In this document: positions 12,490 to 23,838 of the stretch, piece by piece | Layout of the letters: the number at the start of each line of letters is the position of its first letter | How positions within the stretch are numbered: the stretch's first letter is position 1 | NCBI GenBank assembly: GCA_013180625.2 | Contig: SNVD02008150.1 | Span: 248,001 to 312,000, forward strand | Length of the DNA stretch: 64,000 nt | Direction of reading: 5' to 3' | Source of the DNA: Boswellia sacra | Taxonomy: Eukaryota; Streptophyta; Magnoliopsida; Sapindales; Burseraceae | Translations under genes and position numbers: made by a program | The notes under the pieces: generated by a model | Databases searched by the model: none | What the model was told of the DNA's origin: nothing | What the model saw: the letters and a program-made list of their open reading frames with translations, nothing else

Positions 12490-13330
12490 TATATATAAAT
12501 ATGGTTATTGTCAAATAGTGTATAAATATTTTTAATCTATGAAATTAATTTGAAATATTTTCTATTTTTTAAGCAAATCTTATTTTAATCGATTGCTAAG
12601 TCTAGTGTTTTTTTTTTTTATCTATTTAAAGATCAGTTTTCTAAATCCAAGGTCTTTTGGGATCTGAAAGTGGTTGGTTAAGCCAAAATGTGCCATGAGA
12701 AGCCATGTTTGAGTCAGGAACTCTCCACCATTTCTCAACTGTTGAGCATGCTGCTGGTCCTGGTTCCAATTGCACTTAACTGGCTTGCATATATAAAATC
12801 TGATAGCAAGTCACAGGAGCAATAAGGAACCCATGGAATAAGTGCTAGAAAATTAGAAATGTTCTTTTTGTTTCTATTTTCTGTAAGCTCTATTGTAATT
12901 GGACTAGCCCACTTCTGTTGGGTCTTGACTACTAAAATGGGCTTTACCCATTTAAGATTATAAAGCTTAAACAAGTTGTTCAAAAGATGCACATCAAAAC
13001 CGAAAGGCAAGTCGAGAAGCACTTTTTTTGCAACAATTTGAAGGAGACAATATATAAACTTCATTAATTGTGTAAAATATTAAAAGATTAAAAAGAAATC
13101 TTCACCCGTTAAAATTTTGATGCTGAACTTGTATAAAGAATTTGCTACATAGGAGGCGTTCCTAAGGAAGTTCATGGGCGCAAGATGCTATTGCATCAGT
13201 TTGCGAATGAGACAAAAAGGGGTAGACCCAAGATTTGATTGTTAGGGGCCACTAAAAATAAATTAAAAATAATATTAGATTTATAATATTCATACAATAT
13301 AAATTATATACCATGATGTAACAGTTTATA
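12490..13330. repeat. Duplicated block containing an orphan DUF594 exon, copy A
   Basis: The block is collinear with 21040-22160. Both copies start around CTCTTTTAT near ATATATAAATAT and run through the DUF594 remnant. Both then continue past GTAATTGG and AGGAAGTTCATGGG. An NHL upstream block follows each copy, so this is one larger segmental duplication. Confidence 0.7.
12650..12790 (-). pseudogene. Orphan DUF594 last-exon remnant
   Basis: Read on the minus strand, the stretch encodes HAQQLRNGGEFLTQTWLLMA and then HFGL. This matches the last exon of the DUF4220-DUF594 gene at 62181-62393 (HAQQLRNGGELLTHVWLLMA). The preceding part of the exon is shifted out of frame, and no other exon of such a gene lies beside it. 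It is a fragment left by duplication or deletion. Confidence 0.7.
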
Positions 13331-13639
13331 TAATAAAAATTCATTAGCGAAAGAAAAAAAACAAAAATAGATGGAAAAAATTACATCCTTAATAAAATTT
13401 TATCACTTAAGCTGTCATATCATATTGTAGAATTATGTTGTATAAATATTATAAGTATAGCATTATTGAAATATTAAAATTAATTAGGGAGATCAAAGAA
13501 AAAAAAACAATTATAGAGGTGCCAAACTGAAAGAAACATGAATACGAGGGACTACTTTATGTTTTTAGATAATTATTATTTTTCTTTTTTTTTTTCAAGG
13601 GCTGGGGAGGCATCCCCAAGCCAGCTCCGGCCAGAAAGC

Positions 13640-15644
13640 ATTTGTACATTTAAATAGTAAAGATGCGGACACAGGAACGTGTGCATGTTATTGATGTCAG
13701 ATTAGATAAAAATATAGAAAGAAACAACTGTCTATAAAATTATATGTTACGGGAAAATAATAAGTATGAGGAGTCGGATAACATAAAATAATGTCGTCAC
13801 TCGTCAACCTTATGGTCGTTTATAAATTATTAATTTAGACATATAATAAATTAATATATCATCTCTTAAAGTAAAAAAGAAATTCAACTTCGTCCTTGAA
13901 TTTTCAAAACATACATTCTTCCCCTACCATAATTCTCCACTAAGATAGAAAATTATCTAAAAGTCAATACGAACATTGTATAACGGGAAATATTTATAAT
14001 ACTCTTAACAAATTATATTAATATATAACAAATAATTAAATAATTATAACGATATAAATATACAATTAAAAACTTAAATAACAAATAAAATAATAAAGAA
14101 TTATAACCTAATATTGGAATGAATTATATATTCATTATAGTTGTACCAAACACCAAACTATACAATATCTCTTATTCAAAATAAATTCAAACTCTCTCTT
14201 GTACAAAAAAGCATATTTGTCATCACCATCATTTGATTAATAATATCAGTCTTTCTTTCGTTGAAGTTTCCAAGATTTTTCATTCAAAACACACACTAAC
14301 CTAGCTCTTAATTTTTTTTTTAATTAATGAATTGAGCAAGTCTTTCTTTCTCGACTATGACCTATCCACACTTTTTAATTAATGCATCTAATTATATCAT
14401 AAATACTTAATTTTATCAATTTATTAAGCACATATAGCATGTAAAAGTGATTGAAAGTCCTTGATCTTTTGCGATCTTGATTGATGTAATTTATTTCTTT
14501 ATGCCTTTCTGTCTTTCATTAACGAAACAGGCGTTCGTTGCTGCACTTTCTTGACTTAAGATTAAGCAAACATTGGGTGAGTAACGTCCCCTATAGTTGC
14601 TACGTATACGATGATTTAACATATGTTATATATTTTTAAAATTTAAAATGATCCCTTCTATTATATTTTTAAAATTTTTAAATAATCACTAATCTCACCA
14701 AAGATTTAACATATGTTATGTAAATCAGCACGAGCATCTTAGTTGGATCTGTTTTGTTACTGATCCAGATCACTAAATAAATTATAATTGAACGATCTTT
14801 TATTTATTGTTTGAAACAAACTGGAATCTTAGTTTTAAAATTCTCCTTTTAATTTAATAACAAAATTCATTAAATTCTTCATAAAATTTGTCAAGTTTCT
14901 CTTTTGTCAAACATGACAGCCTAAAGGTTTCGTTGATACTGACATCCTTATTCATTATTTTAGAGATTAAAATACTCTAGACATTGTACAATTAAAAATT
15001 ATTATAAATAACTTAAAAGATTAAAGACTTTCATGAACATAAGAATATAACAAATATCCCCTATTATAAACCTTTAAAATAAAAATAATCTTGATACTAT
15101 TGTACCTTATCCTATTATATAAATAAAAAATTTAAAATTTATAAGTAAAAAGATTTAAATGTATTAAGTTTTATTTTAATATATATATAATGACAATAAC
15201 AACTTAATAGTGGTTTAATATTTAGTATTAGTTGATGAAACCTTTGAGAGTTATCATGTTTATTTAAATAAATCTTATCATTGTCAATGTAAAAACCTTT
15301 TTAATCAAAACCAATAATAAATTTATATAATTAAATAAAAATAATATAACATTTATAAATTTTGTATACAAATTCTTATATATAAATTGATGTTGCATTA
15401 CTTATTTGTTGAAACATTTTCATATCTCGTTAAATAAATTGACTTCTGTATTTTCGTCCTCCAATATTCATATTAATTAATTTGTATACAAGAGGTGGCA
15501 TAAAGGTTCAGTGTTATTCAATTCAAAAATACACTTAGACGTTGATACAATTGACGGTCAACACAAAAATGAAAGCAGAGTGAGTTCACTAAACCACTAA
15601 GTTAGCTGAGGTCTCACATAACTTTGCGTTCTTTTCCTCTAGCA
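13640..15644 (+). repeat. Upstream block and leader of NHL copy 2
   Basis: It is collinear with 1020-3016 upstream of copy 1. Landmarks are AGAAAGCATTTGTACATTTA at the start, GTTGGATCTGTTTTGTTA near 14744 and the leader near 15558. The last 100 bases include leader sequence nearly identical to that of copy 1, so the gene probably keeps its promoter. Confidence 0.7.
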
Positions 15645-16502
15645 ATGTTATATCCATTATCCCTAGCTACGGTTCTCATCTATTATCTCTACAGATCTCG
15701 TAATTCTGATTGTGATTGTCGATGTGGACAAAATCGCCAAAACTGCAAGAGCGGATGCATCATTTGTCCTCCTCCATGTCCACCTCCATGTCCCCGTCCA
15801 TGTCCTCCTCCATGTCCTCCACCATGTCCAACTCAATGTCCGCGCCCATGTCAACCTCCATGTCCTCCTCCATGTTCACCTCCACGTCCACCCTCATGTT
15901 CACCTCCATGTCCACGTCCATGTCCACGTCGATGTCGCAAGAAAAACCACGCCAAAATAATTTGCATTGCTGTCACCATCTCCATCACAGCCGGCATCAG
16001 CGCCCCCCTCATTGCCCGGGCTTTCTTCGTACCTCCCATGCCTAGCTTTGCCCTTCCAGCGATCACCGTTAACACATTTGACATCTCTACTCCAAACGTT
16101 ATCAGAGCCAACTTTCAGGCCCTCATTTCTTCACGTACCTCTAATAACATGTTCAGGTTTTATTTTGACAGGCTCAGAATTTACGTCACTTATCGTGGCC
16201 AGCAAATCACATTCTCTACGCCTCTTCCTCCGAATCCTGAAGGCCAAAATCAAATTGAAGCTTGGACAGCTAACCTTTGTGGCACGCCGGTGACTTTGGA
16301 GCCGAACAACGCTATGGCATTGACTCAGGAGCAAATAACTGGGTCTGTTAAGGTGACGATCAGGATTGATGGACAAGTGAGATGGAAATTTTGGTTTTTT
16401 CCATTTGTCAAGCATAAATTCTCGGTCAAGTGTTCGGCGTCTATCCCTATTGGATCCCAGCAAACACAGATTACGGTGCAGAAGTGCAGCGTTAAACTGT
16501 GA
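15645..16502 (+). CDS. NDR1/HIN1-like (LEA_2) protein with Cys-Pro repeat, copy 2
   Basis: A single-exon gene of 285 residues. ATG at 15645 is chosen because it aligns with copy 1; the frame extends upstream to a TTG only. The hydrophobic start (2-16), DCDCRCGQN patch, membrane helix (about 105-128, then FFVPPMPSF) and LEA_2 domain to the final KCSVKL all match copy 1. The linker differs completely: residues 41-97 are a repeat of CPPP/CPRP units with about 15 cysteines, where copy 1 has an acidic Thr-rich linker. The frame is intact. A membrane role is inferred from the family. The Cys-Pro tract should lie on the cytosolic side if topology follows known NHL proteins. Confidence 0.8.
   Translation: MLYPLSLATVLIYYLYRSRNSDCDCRCGQNRQNCKSGCIICPPPCPPPCPRPCPPPCPPPCPTQCPRPCQPPCPPPCSPPRPPSCSPPCPRPCPRRCRKKNHAKIICIAVTISITAGISAPLIARAFFVPPMPSFALPAITVNTFDISTPNVIRANFQALISSRTSNNMFRFYFDRLRIYVTYRGQQITFSTPLPPNPEGQNQIEAWTANLCGTPVTLEPNNAMALTQEQITGSVKVTIRIDGQVRWKFWFFPFVKHKFSVKCSASIPIGSQQTQITVQKCSVKL
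15765..15935 (+). repeat. Coding minisatellite (12-bp units) for Cys-Pro-Pro-x
   Basis: About 14 imperfect 12-base units on the theme CCTCCATGTCCA encode CPPP or CPRP. Their similarity to each other suggests growth by slippage or unequal exchange. Several antisense and shifted frames are open here only because of the repeat. Confidence 0.85.
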
Positions 16503-17084
16503 CAAAGACTGGACATCAAGCAGAAGGAGATCAACATGGTTAATGGTTTGTTATGCATGTATGTGTGCGCGCTTTGCTGTATGAACTTCTTTAGTTTAAT
16601 CTAAGTATAAGAATTTCTGTTTGTTGGCAGTACGAGTGTAAAGTATAATAAGTATTTGAGATTCTAGAACAGTTTTCTTATCCTAGATTGTTATGTTTAT
16701 TGTATTTATTAAATAAAATCATATTTGGGGGCGTAATTTAGACAAGAAATTCATAATTATAAGAGGGGTAAAATGCAAAGGGTCAGATTATCGTCATTAG
16801 TTTAGTGTGTAAATCAATCATAGAGTTGGCTCAATAAATTTTCTTGAAATTTTCATGGATAGATTAATGAAATTTTCTTGAATAAATGCTCTTTATTTTT
16901 GAAGCACAAATATTAATATAGATCAATAAAATAAAATATTGATCAGAAATCCAAACTTTTCCACGGGGAAATTGAGATTTATCTTCTGCATGCTTTTAAG
17001 TGTTGTATTTTGTTAGCAATATTATAGTTTTTCTTAAATTCAAAATGGATTGGTAAAATAGTAATTTTCTGTCAATTTAAAGTT

Positions 17085-17085
<1 letters not shown>

Positions 17086-17148
<63 letters not shown>
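17086..17148. repeat. (AT)n microsatellite
   Basis: An AT dinucleotide run of about 60 bases, immediately left of a GC-richer inserted segment. Confidence 0.95.
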
Positions 17149-17151
<3 letters not shown>

Positions 17152-17159
17152 CAAATTTA

Positions 17160-17437
17160 AAAAATTAGGGTTGGTACTCGGTTTGAACTTTCGGTGCCTT
17201 TGAGGTCCTGAGTTCGAGAGCTGGGGGAGGCGCTCTCTCTTGTGGTGGAAGTAACGTTCTAGGCCCGGGTGATGGTTGAAGGTAACATCATAGCCAGGGA
17301 GAGGGTCAAAACCGTACAGGACTTGTGGGGGGTCCAAAACGGATAATGCCAGACTGTTGCGCAATCAGATCATAGGAGCCACCTCTTGAGGGCTAATGGG
17401 CCGTAAAGTGTCACACGGGCTGGGTCGTTACAGCTAA
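17160..17437. mobile_element. Probable transposon or LTR fragment
   Basis: A GC-richer segment ending in GGGTCGTTACA lies between the AT microsatellite and the duplicated block that resumes at TAAAGTGCCAT (17443). The paralogous region after NHL copy 1 lacks it, so it looks inserted. The left boundary is blurred by the microsatellite, and I cannot assign a family. Confidence 0.4.
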
Positions 17438-18960
17438 AGTGCCATGCCATCACACTTTATTGTAATCTTAGCTAGCCTATGAAAGACCATGAACATTTGA
17501 TGCTAGCTAGCATGCTAATAACTAATCAATAAAACGTCCAAACCATGTGACATATATTAATAAATTCACGTTAGGTCGCTGCAGATAAAGTTAATATATA
17601 TATGTACATAATCTTTTAAAGTAATATTTTATATAAACAACAATTTCATCCAGTCAAATTATATATAACATTCTGAATTGTCAAGAATCATTAAAGTGAA
17701 GAAAATGATGAGAAGTTAAAAAAATTTATAAAGAGTGATGTGATAATTATTTATGTAATAAAGTTAATTCATATCAAATTGTATAAAATTAGTTTCATTA
17801 ATTGATGATTATCGACCCGGTTAACTATGCACATGCACCAGAAGGAATATTCTGAGTAGTTGTACATCAGCAATCAAGTTGGCCAATATTATAATATATA
17901 AACATTTCATATTAATCTTGTTAATTTGTTTTATTAAATAAATAAGACTAGGTATACACTTGCAAACAAGTTGATCTTTAATTATAGTTTAAACTTTAAA
18001 ATAACTTCTAAGTATGACAGTTTGATATACAGAAAGCACGTCTACATTTAAATAGTGATGATGCAGACAAAAGAACATGTATATGTTATTGAGAGTAGAT
18101 ATATTAATAGGAAGAAACATCTGTTTATAAAATTATATATTACGGGAAAGTAACAAAATACGAGGATTAAGATATTATAAGATAATGTCCGTCAACCTTA
18201 ACGTCGTTCATAAATTATTAATTTAGAAATATAATAAATTAAATATATCCTCCCTTGAAGTAGAACAGAAATTCGACTTCATCCTTTAATTTTGGAAACA
18301 TAAATCTTCCCCTAGCATAATTCTCTATTAAAAAGGAAAGTTATGTAAAAATCAATGTGAACATTGTCACAACATATTCTTAAATAAATAACAACGGAAA
18401 TATTTATAACCTAATGGAAAACTCTCAATAAATTATATTAATAATATACAAGAATAATAGTCTCAATTTTGGATTGTTAATGCATTCTTTGATATAACAT
18501 CGTCCTAGGTTATTAGATAATAGATATGCATCCATTATATGAATGTATAAATTTTTTTTTTCTTTTAACAAATTGTAAGGTTAGAATTTCCTATTAGTCT
18601 TTGTCGTTTACTCTTCTCTTCCACAGATATAGGAGATGAAGTTTGAAGTATTGATGATTTAGAAACTTTTTAATGGATTTAGATGATAGCATGTAGAATA
18701 TTTTGGATTATATTTTAGTTTACTATGTTGGATACTTGTGCATAGATTTTTTTGGATGATGCTATTATAAGATGGCTCGTGTCACATCTAAGCTTGGGTT
18801 TGAATTAGTCCGCCAGCAGTCAAGCCATATATATGATATTTTTGTGGGCGACGCAAATATAAAAGCACAGTGTTCACCCACACCTTTCCGCCAATCTCTT
18901 CAATATTAATGAAACTACTACACGAATTTATAAGCTCTCACATAACCTAGTCTTCTTTTC
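17438..18960. repeat. Duplicated downstream and upstream blocks of the NHL unit
   Basis: 17440-17830 matches 4680-5140 (downstream of NHL copy 1). 17835-18960 matches 843-2900 (upstream of NHL copy 1) with large deletions. The junction shows where one NHL unit ends and the next begins in the tandem array. Confidence 0.6.
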
Positions 18961-18984
18961 TATCTCTCTCTCTACCTCTAGCAA

Positions 18985-19148
18985 TATGTTTTCTATATCT
19001 TCAGCTATGGAATCGTTGTCTATATTGCGGCAAAGATTGCGGCAAGCCCCATGTACCTTCTCCGAGGGACTTCGCGGACAACGATTGTCCCAAAGATAAC
19101 TTCTCCCAAGGACTCCCTGTACAAATTAGGTTGTCCGAAAGATGTACC
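18985..19148 (+). pseudogene. NHL-like N-terminal remnant (part before the TRIM)
   Basis: The leader (CTCACATAAC, CTCTAGCAATATG) matches the NHL copy 2 leader (CTCTAGCAATG). The start codon region has diverged. One frame then gives CGKDCGKPHV and later DNDCPKDNF, a Cys-containing stretch like the variable N-terminal part of copies 1 and 2. The frame does not join to an ATG without a shift. A TRIM interrupts it, and no LEA_2 domain follows. It is a dead fourth copy. Confidence 0.5.
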
Positions 19149-19696
19149 TGTTACGGATCACTTTCGCTGCGCACAATAATAATTTTTCAACAAATGGGCC
19201 ACCATATATGGAGCAAGTATCCAGCCCAAAAGACTAGTCTATTAGGTGGAGGAACTTCTCCCATATATAAGCCCCATGACCTTCCCTTAACCAATCAATG
19301 TGGGACTCCCAATGAAGATTATCCAAATGGGACTCCACATCTACAACAATCTCCCTCCTCATACAAGGCCCCGACGGGTGGCAGCGTCATCCTTGTCTGA
19401 ACCACCAATGATAATTCTCCACAAAGACAAAGCCCCTGCTCCTTGTCTGAGCCAAACGAGTTCATACATTGCTGTCTTGGGTTGGCTCTGATATCACTTG
19501 TTACGGATCACTTCTACCGCGCACAACAATAATTTTTCAACAAATGGCCATCATATATGGAGCAAGTATCCAGCCTAAAAGGCTAGTCTATTAGGTGGAG
19601 AAACTCCTCCCATATATAAGCCCATGACCTTCCCTTAACCAATCAATGTGGGACTCCCAATGAGGATTATCCAAATGGGACTCCACATCTACAACA
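19149..19696 (-). mobile_element. TRIM retrotransposon (548 bp) with perfect 5-bp duplication
   Basis: Two long terminal repeats of about 200 bases (19149-19348 and 19499-19696) are nearly identical. On the minus strand each begins TGTTGTAGATGTGG and ends GATCCGTAACA. Next to the 5' LTR (19483-19498, read on minus) is TGATATCAGAGCC, one base off the usual initiator-methionine tRNA primer site TGGTATCAGAGC. Next to the 3' LTR is a purine tract GAGGAGGGAGA. GTACC flanks both ends (19144-19148 and 19697-19701). There is no coding capacity, as expected for terminal-repeat retrotransposons in miniature. Confidence 0.9.
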
Positions 19697-19701
19697 GTAC
19701 C

Positions 19702-20100
19702 TTCTCCCAAGCACTCCGACAAAGGCGACAGCGGAAGGTACGACGCTATAATTCCTCCAACTGATGACAGCCCTATTGCAGATACTGAAAGGGAGTGTGG
19801 AGTATCAGTCAGTCGATCCAATAACAATTCAGTTTCACATGAACATGAATTACTTACCAACTCTTTATTGTTTGGACGATTTTGGCATGCATATAAATGC
19901 ACTGAATTTAGAGGACTTGAAGTGTCCTGGTAGCCGATGATGTTGCAGCGATAGACCACCGCGTGGTCTGCGCGCTAACCGGAGTCCCCACGCTTGGCGC
20001 TTGGCTGGTCCTGCCCGGTTCTCGAATCATTTCACGGGTGATGAAGCTTTTATAGGCTGTAATAGATAATAGGCTTTGCTAGAGTGTTTATGTCAACCCC
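19702..20100 (+). other. Sequence after the TRIM, including an unidentified open stretch
   Basis: The first ~80 bases continue the NHL-like remnant. A GC-rich part (about 19929-20056) is open for roughly 40 codons and reads VADDVAAIDHRVV, then ALTGVPTLGAWLVLPGSR, before a TAG. I do not recognise it. It could be an exon fragment carried by a transposon. Confidence 0.25.
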
Positions 20101-21039
20101 AATTTGAAGTAACTAATTTAATCAGATTAATTATATAAATATATGAAATTTTATTATAGAAATATCATACACTACTCCTAAGATTTGATATAATATCACA
20201 AAAAAAAATATAATTTTATATTTGTATTATTTTGTTCCTTATGATTTACGTATTTGCATCATATAAGTTCAGTTGACTAATTGTGTTTATTTTTATAAAT
20301 AGATAAGAATATTTTCATTAACTTGACCTAAATATTTAATAAGTATGAGGTAACATTGATTTTATTTTCATCAAAAATAATTATTTAATTATAATTTATC
20401 TTATAAAAAAATAAAGAGAATTAGTTAATTGGACATAGATAATACAAATACGTAATCCTCAAAGATTGAAATAATAGAAATACCAAACTACGTTTTAAAA
20501 TGATATTATGTCAAAGTTTATAGGTAGTATATAATATTACCCGAAATTTTATTAGAATTTATATTATTTGATGAAGCCTGAAGAAGCCATGGATTGGTTT
20601 GCAATACAAAATGGAATCTTCTTGTTGACTCATTCTTAGAAGTCTCGCACTTTGTCAGATATATGGTATCCAATGAGTGCTTTTTAGGCCCTTTTAATTT
20701 TCTGAAAAGAAAAAATTGGTTAATATTGTTCCAAATTCATCGTTGGTTACAATTCAAAGTAATTAAGGTACTCAAATTACAATTTTGGAGGTGGGTCACT
20801 GCCACGCAACATAACAGAGATGGAGCCCCATTGGGACGAGTGCGGGCAATCCAATGTGGGCCCAAAGTTCTCTTAATGCATAAAAACTTTTCTTGCACAT
20901 TCTCTCATGTTTAATTTCACTTTTCCCCTAAAACTTAAAATTATACCACTCAAATCTCTGAATTCTTTTCTATAAAATATGTTCACATTTCTCCACCAAG
21001 CCATTATTTGAAATTACTAATTAGTTGATCTCGAGACTT
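20101..21039. other. Intergenic sequence without recognisable genes
   Basis: AT-rich DNA. The frame at 20594-20914 is open for 106 codons, but I recognise no domain in it and see no sign of conservation within the window. Confidence 0.4.
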
Positions 21040-22160
21040 ATATGTATTAGAACTCTTTTATCTTTATTATATATAAATATATTTATTGTTAAATTATGTA
21101 TAAATACTTTTAATCTATGAAAATTAATTTGAAATATTTTCTATTTTTTAAGCAAATCATATTTTAATTGATTACTAAGTCCAGTTTTTTTTTTTAATCT
21201 ACTTAATGATCAGTCTTCTAAATCCACGCTCTCTTGAGATCTGAAAGTGGTTGGTTAAGCCAAAATGTGCCATGAGAAGCCATGTATTTGTCAGAAACTC
21301 TCCATCATTTCTCAACTGTTGCGCATGCTGGTTCCGATTGCATTTACTGGCTTATATAAAATCTGATTTGTGAGTCACAGGAGCAACAAGGAACCGATTA
21401 AATAAGTGCTGGAAAGGTTCTTTTTGTTCTATTTTCTGTAAGCTCTATTGTAATTGGTCTAGTCTACTTCTGTTGATTCCTGACTGTTAAGATGGGTTTT
21501 ACCTATTCAAGATTATAAAGCCGAAACAAGTTATTGAAAACAAAATAGAAGCCCACTTGCAAGAAAACGGTGGCAACAATTATGAAACTAAGGAGATCTG
21601 GCGTCGAAGTACTCTTTTGGATCCAATTGTATAAATTATAATGCAAGATGAAATGGGAAAGAAATGGAGGCAATCAATGTCAAATGTTAAAATTATGAAT
21701 GATTGTTTTAATCTGTTTAAATGATAAATACAATTGATAGTTTTTAAAATAAATTTTTAAACAATATTTTTTATTATAAATTAACACAAAAAAAGATGAT
21801 TTGTTCAATATTATTAAAAGATACACATCTAACGGATAGACAAGTTGATAAGCACCTTTTTTTAATAATTTTAAAGAGTGACTGTATAAACTTTATTAAT
21901 TGTGTAAACTATAAAAAGATTAAAAAGAAATCATAACCTGTTAAAATTTTGATGCTGAGATTCCAAAAAAAGAAAGAAATAAAAATGTACAGAACTTGCA
22001 TAAAGAATTTACCATAGGAGGAGTTCCTAAGGAAGTTCATGGGTGCAGCTATCCTTGTATGGCATTGGATCAAATTGCGACAGAGATAAACAGGGGCAGA
22101 GTCTGCTAGGATTTGATTGTTAGGGGGGCCAGGGGAAGCAAATTAAAATTAATTAGGGAG
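21040..22160. repeat. Duplicated block containing an orphan DUF594 exon, copy B
   Basis: It is collinear with 12490-13330 (see that entry) and is followed by a second copy of the NHL upstream block (22160-23838). Copy B carries extra bases around 21540-21830. Confidence 0.7.
21226..21345 (-). pseudogene. Orphan DUF594 last-exon remnant
   Basis: Minus-strand reading gives HAQQLRNDGEFLTNTWLLMA, then HFGLTNHFQISRE, matching the exon at 62181-62393. It lies 3.5 kb downstream, in minus-strand sense, of the broken DUF4220 gene at 24.9-26.5 kb. It might be that gene's original last exon, now separated by NHL sequence, or a copy of the remnant at 12.7 kb. Confidence 0.7.
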
Positions 22161-22615
22161 ATTAATATATCCTCTCTTGAAGTAAAAATTAAAGTCAAAT
22201 TCATCCTTGACTTTTGGAAACACCCCCCAGCATAATTCTCCATTAAAATAGAAAGTTACGTAAAAATCAATACGGAAATTGTTAGAACAGAAAATATTTA
22301 TAATACTGTCAATAAATTATATTAATATATAATAAAATAATTATAACGATATAAATATACAATTGAAAACTTATATAACAAATAAAATGATAAAGACTTT
22401 TATAACCTAATGGAATGAATTGTATGTTCATCATAGTCATACCAAACACCAAATCACACAATTCTTATTCAAAATAAATTCAAACCCATTCCTTCTCAAT
22501 CTACTACCATTTTTTATTCTATCTTTACTCCCTCTTGCAACGGCCTCCTCTCAAAAAAAAAAAAAAAAATTGTCATCACCATCATTTGATTAATAATAAT
22601 ATCACTCTTTCTTTT

Positions 22616-22801
22616 TGTAACGATCGATCCCCGTCTGATTGGGGAATGAGGGTCTCAAGGGACACCACTTATCTGAATGATACTCATGACGAACTTTGAG
22701 AGTCCTTGTGATGGAGGTCCCGAATTTGAGTGGAGACACGTCCTGAGACCTGTGGGTTTATAAGAACAAAATCATGCGGGTAAAAAAGAGTGGTCGTTAC
22801 A
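22616..22801. mobile_element. Small solo LTR-like insertion (186 bp) with 5-bp duplication
   Basis: The insert begins TGTAACGATCG and ends GGTCGTTACA, and CTTTT flanks both sides (22611-22615 and 22802-22806). The paralogous block at 14250 runs through this point without the insert. The TG...CA ends, size and duplication suit a solo LTR of a TRIM-class element. Confidence 0.7.
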
Positions 22802-23464
22802 CTTTTGTTTAAGTTTCTAAATTCTTTATTGAAAACACACTGACCCAGCCCTTTTTTTTTTTAATTGTAATGAATTTATCGAATCTTTCTTTCTCAACTG
22901 TAACCTGTCCACACTTTTTAAAGTATCTAATTATTTCATAAATTTTTTTATCAATTTATTAAACATATAACATGTAAAAGTGATTGATGTAATTTATCTA
23001 AATATGCCTTTCTGTCTTTCTTATGCTATATGCTTCATTAACAAAACAGGCGTTGGTCGCTTAAAGGGTAAGCAAACAATGGATCAACAACGTCCGTACC
23101 TCATGGTTGTTCCCTTGTTATAAACATTAGCACGAGCATCTCAGTTAGCTCTGTTTTGTTAATGATTCAGATCATTAATAAATTATAACTGAACTCTTTT
23201 ATTCATTATAAAAAAAAAAATCGGAATCTTAATTTTAAAATTCTCCCATAAATTTAATAACAAAATACGGTAGAATTTTCATAAAATTTGTCAAGTGCCT
23301 CTTTATGTCAAAAATGACAGCTTAAAAGTTTCATTGATACTGACACCCTTATTCGTTATCTTAGAGAATAAAATGCTCTAGCCACTGTATAATTAAAAAA
23401 TGTACAGTGAAATTTAAAAATTATTATAAATAACTTAAAAAATTAAAGTCTTTCGTGAACACAA

Positions 23465-23620
23465 AGAAAATTCTGCAGAATTTGATTAACGAGAAAACCG
23501 GACAACTGTGACAACCGGCTACAAAACCGCATTAGTCTGACCAATTTGATGAGCGGTCAACTAGCTGTCAACTCTGCTTAGTACTCTGTTCTCTGTTCTG
23601 TTGGATCTTGTTTATCATAT
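23465..23620. other. Insertion of about 155 bp private to the third NHL upstream block
   Basis: Between TTTCGTGAACACAAAG and TATAACAAATATCTC, this copy holds about 155 bases (with AACCGGCTACAAAACCGC and CTGTTCTCTGTTCTG) that are missing from the matching places near 2395 and 15035. Its family is unknown, and no clear target duplication was found. Confidence 0.4.
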
Positions 23621-23838
23621 AAAATATAACAAATATCTCAATAAACTTTTAAAATAAAAATAATCTTGATACCATTGTACATTATCCTATTATTTATATA
23701 AATAAAAAATATTTAAAATATATAAGTAAGAAAATAAAATGTATTAAGTTTTATTTTAATTTATATAATGACAATAATTGCTTTATAGTATTTTAATATT
23801 TAAAATAATTTACAAAATGTTAGTATTAGTTGATGAAA

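Noticed and set aside
15624..15644. Extension of NHL copy 2 to 15624
   Set aside because: The upstream start is a TTG, and this stretch is leader sequence aligned with the copy 1 leader.
15663..16111. Several open frames on both strands over the NHL copy 2 linker
   Set aside because: They are shadows of the 12-bp minisatellite; the LEA_2 frame is the one shared with copies 1 and 3.
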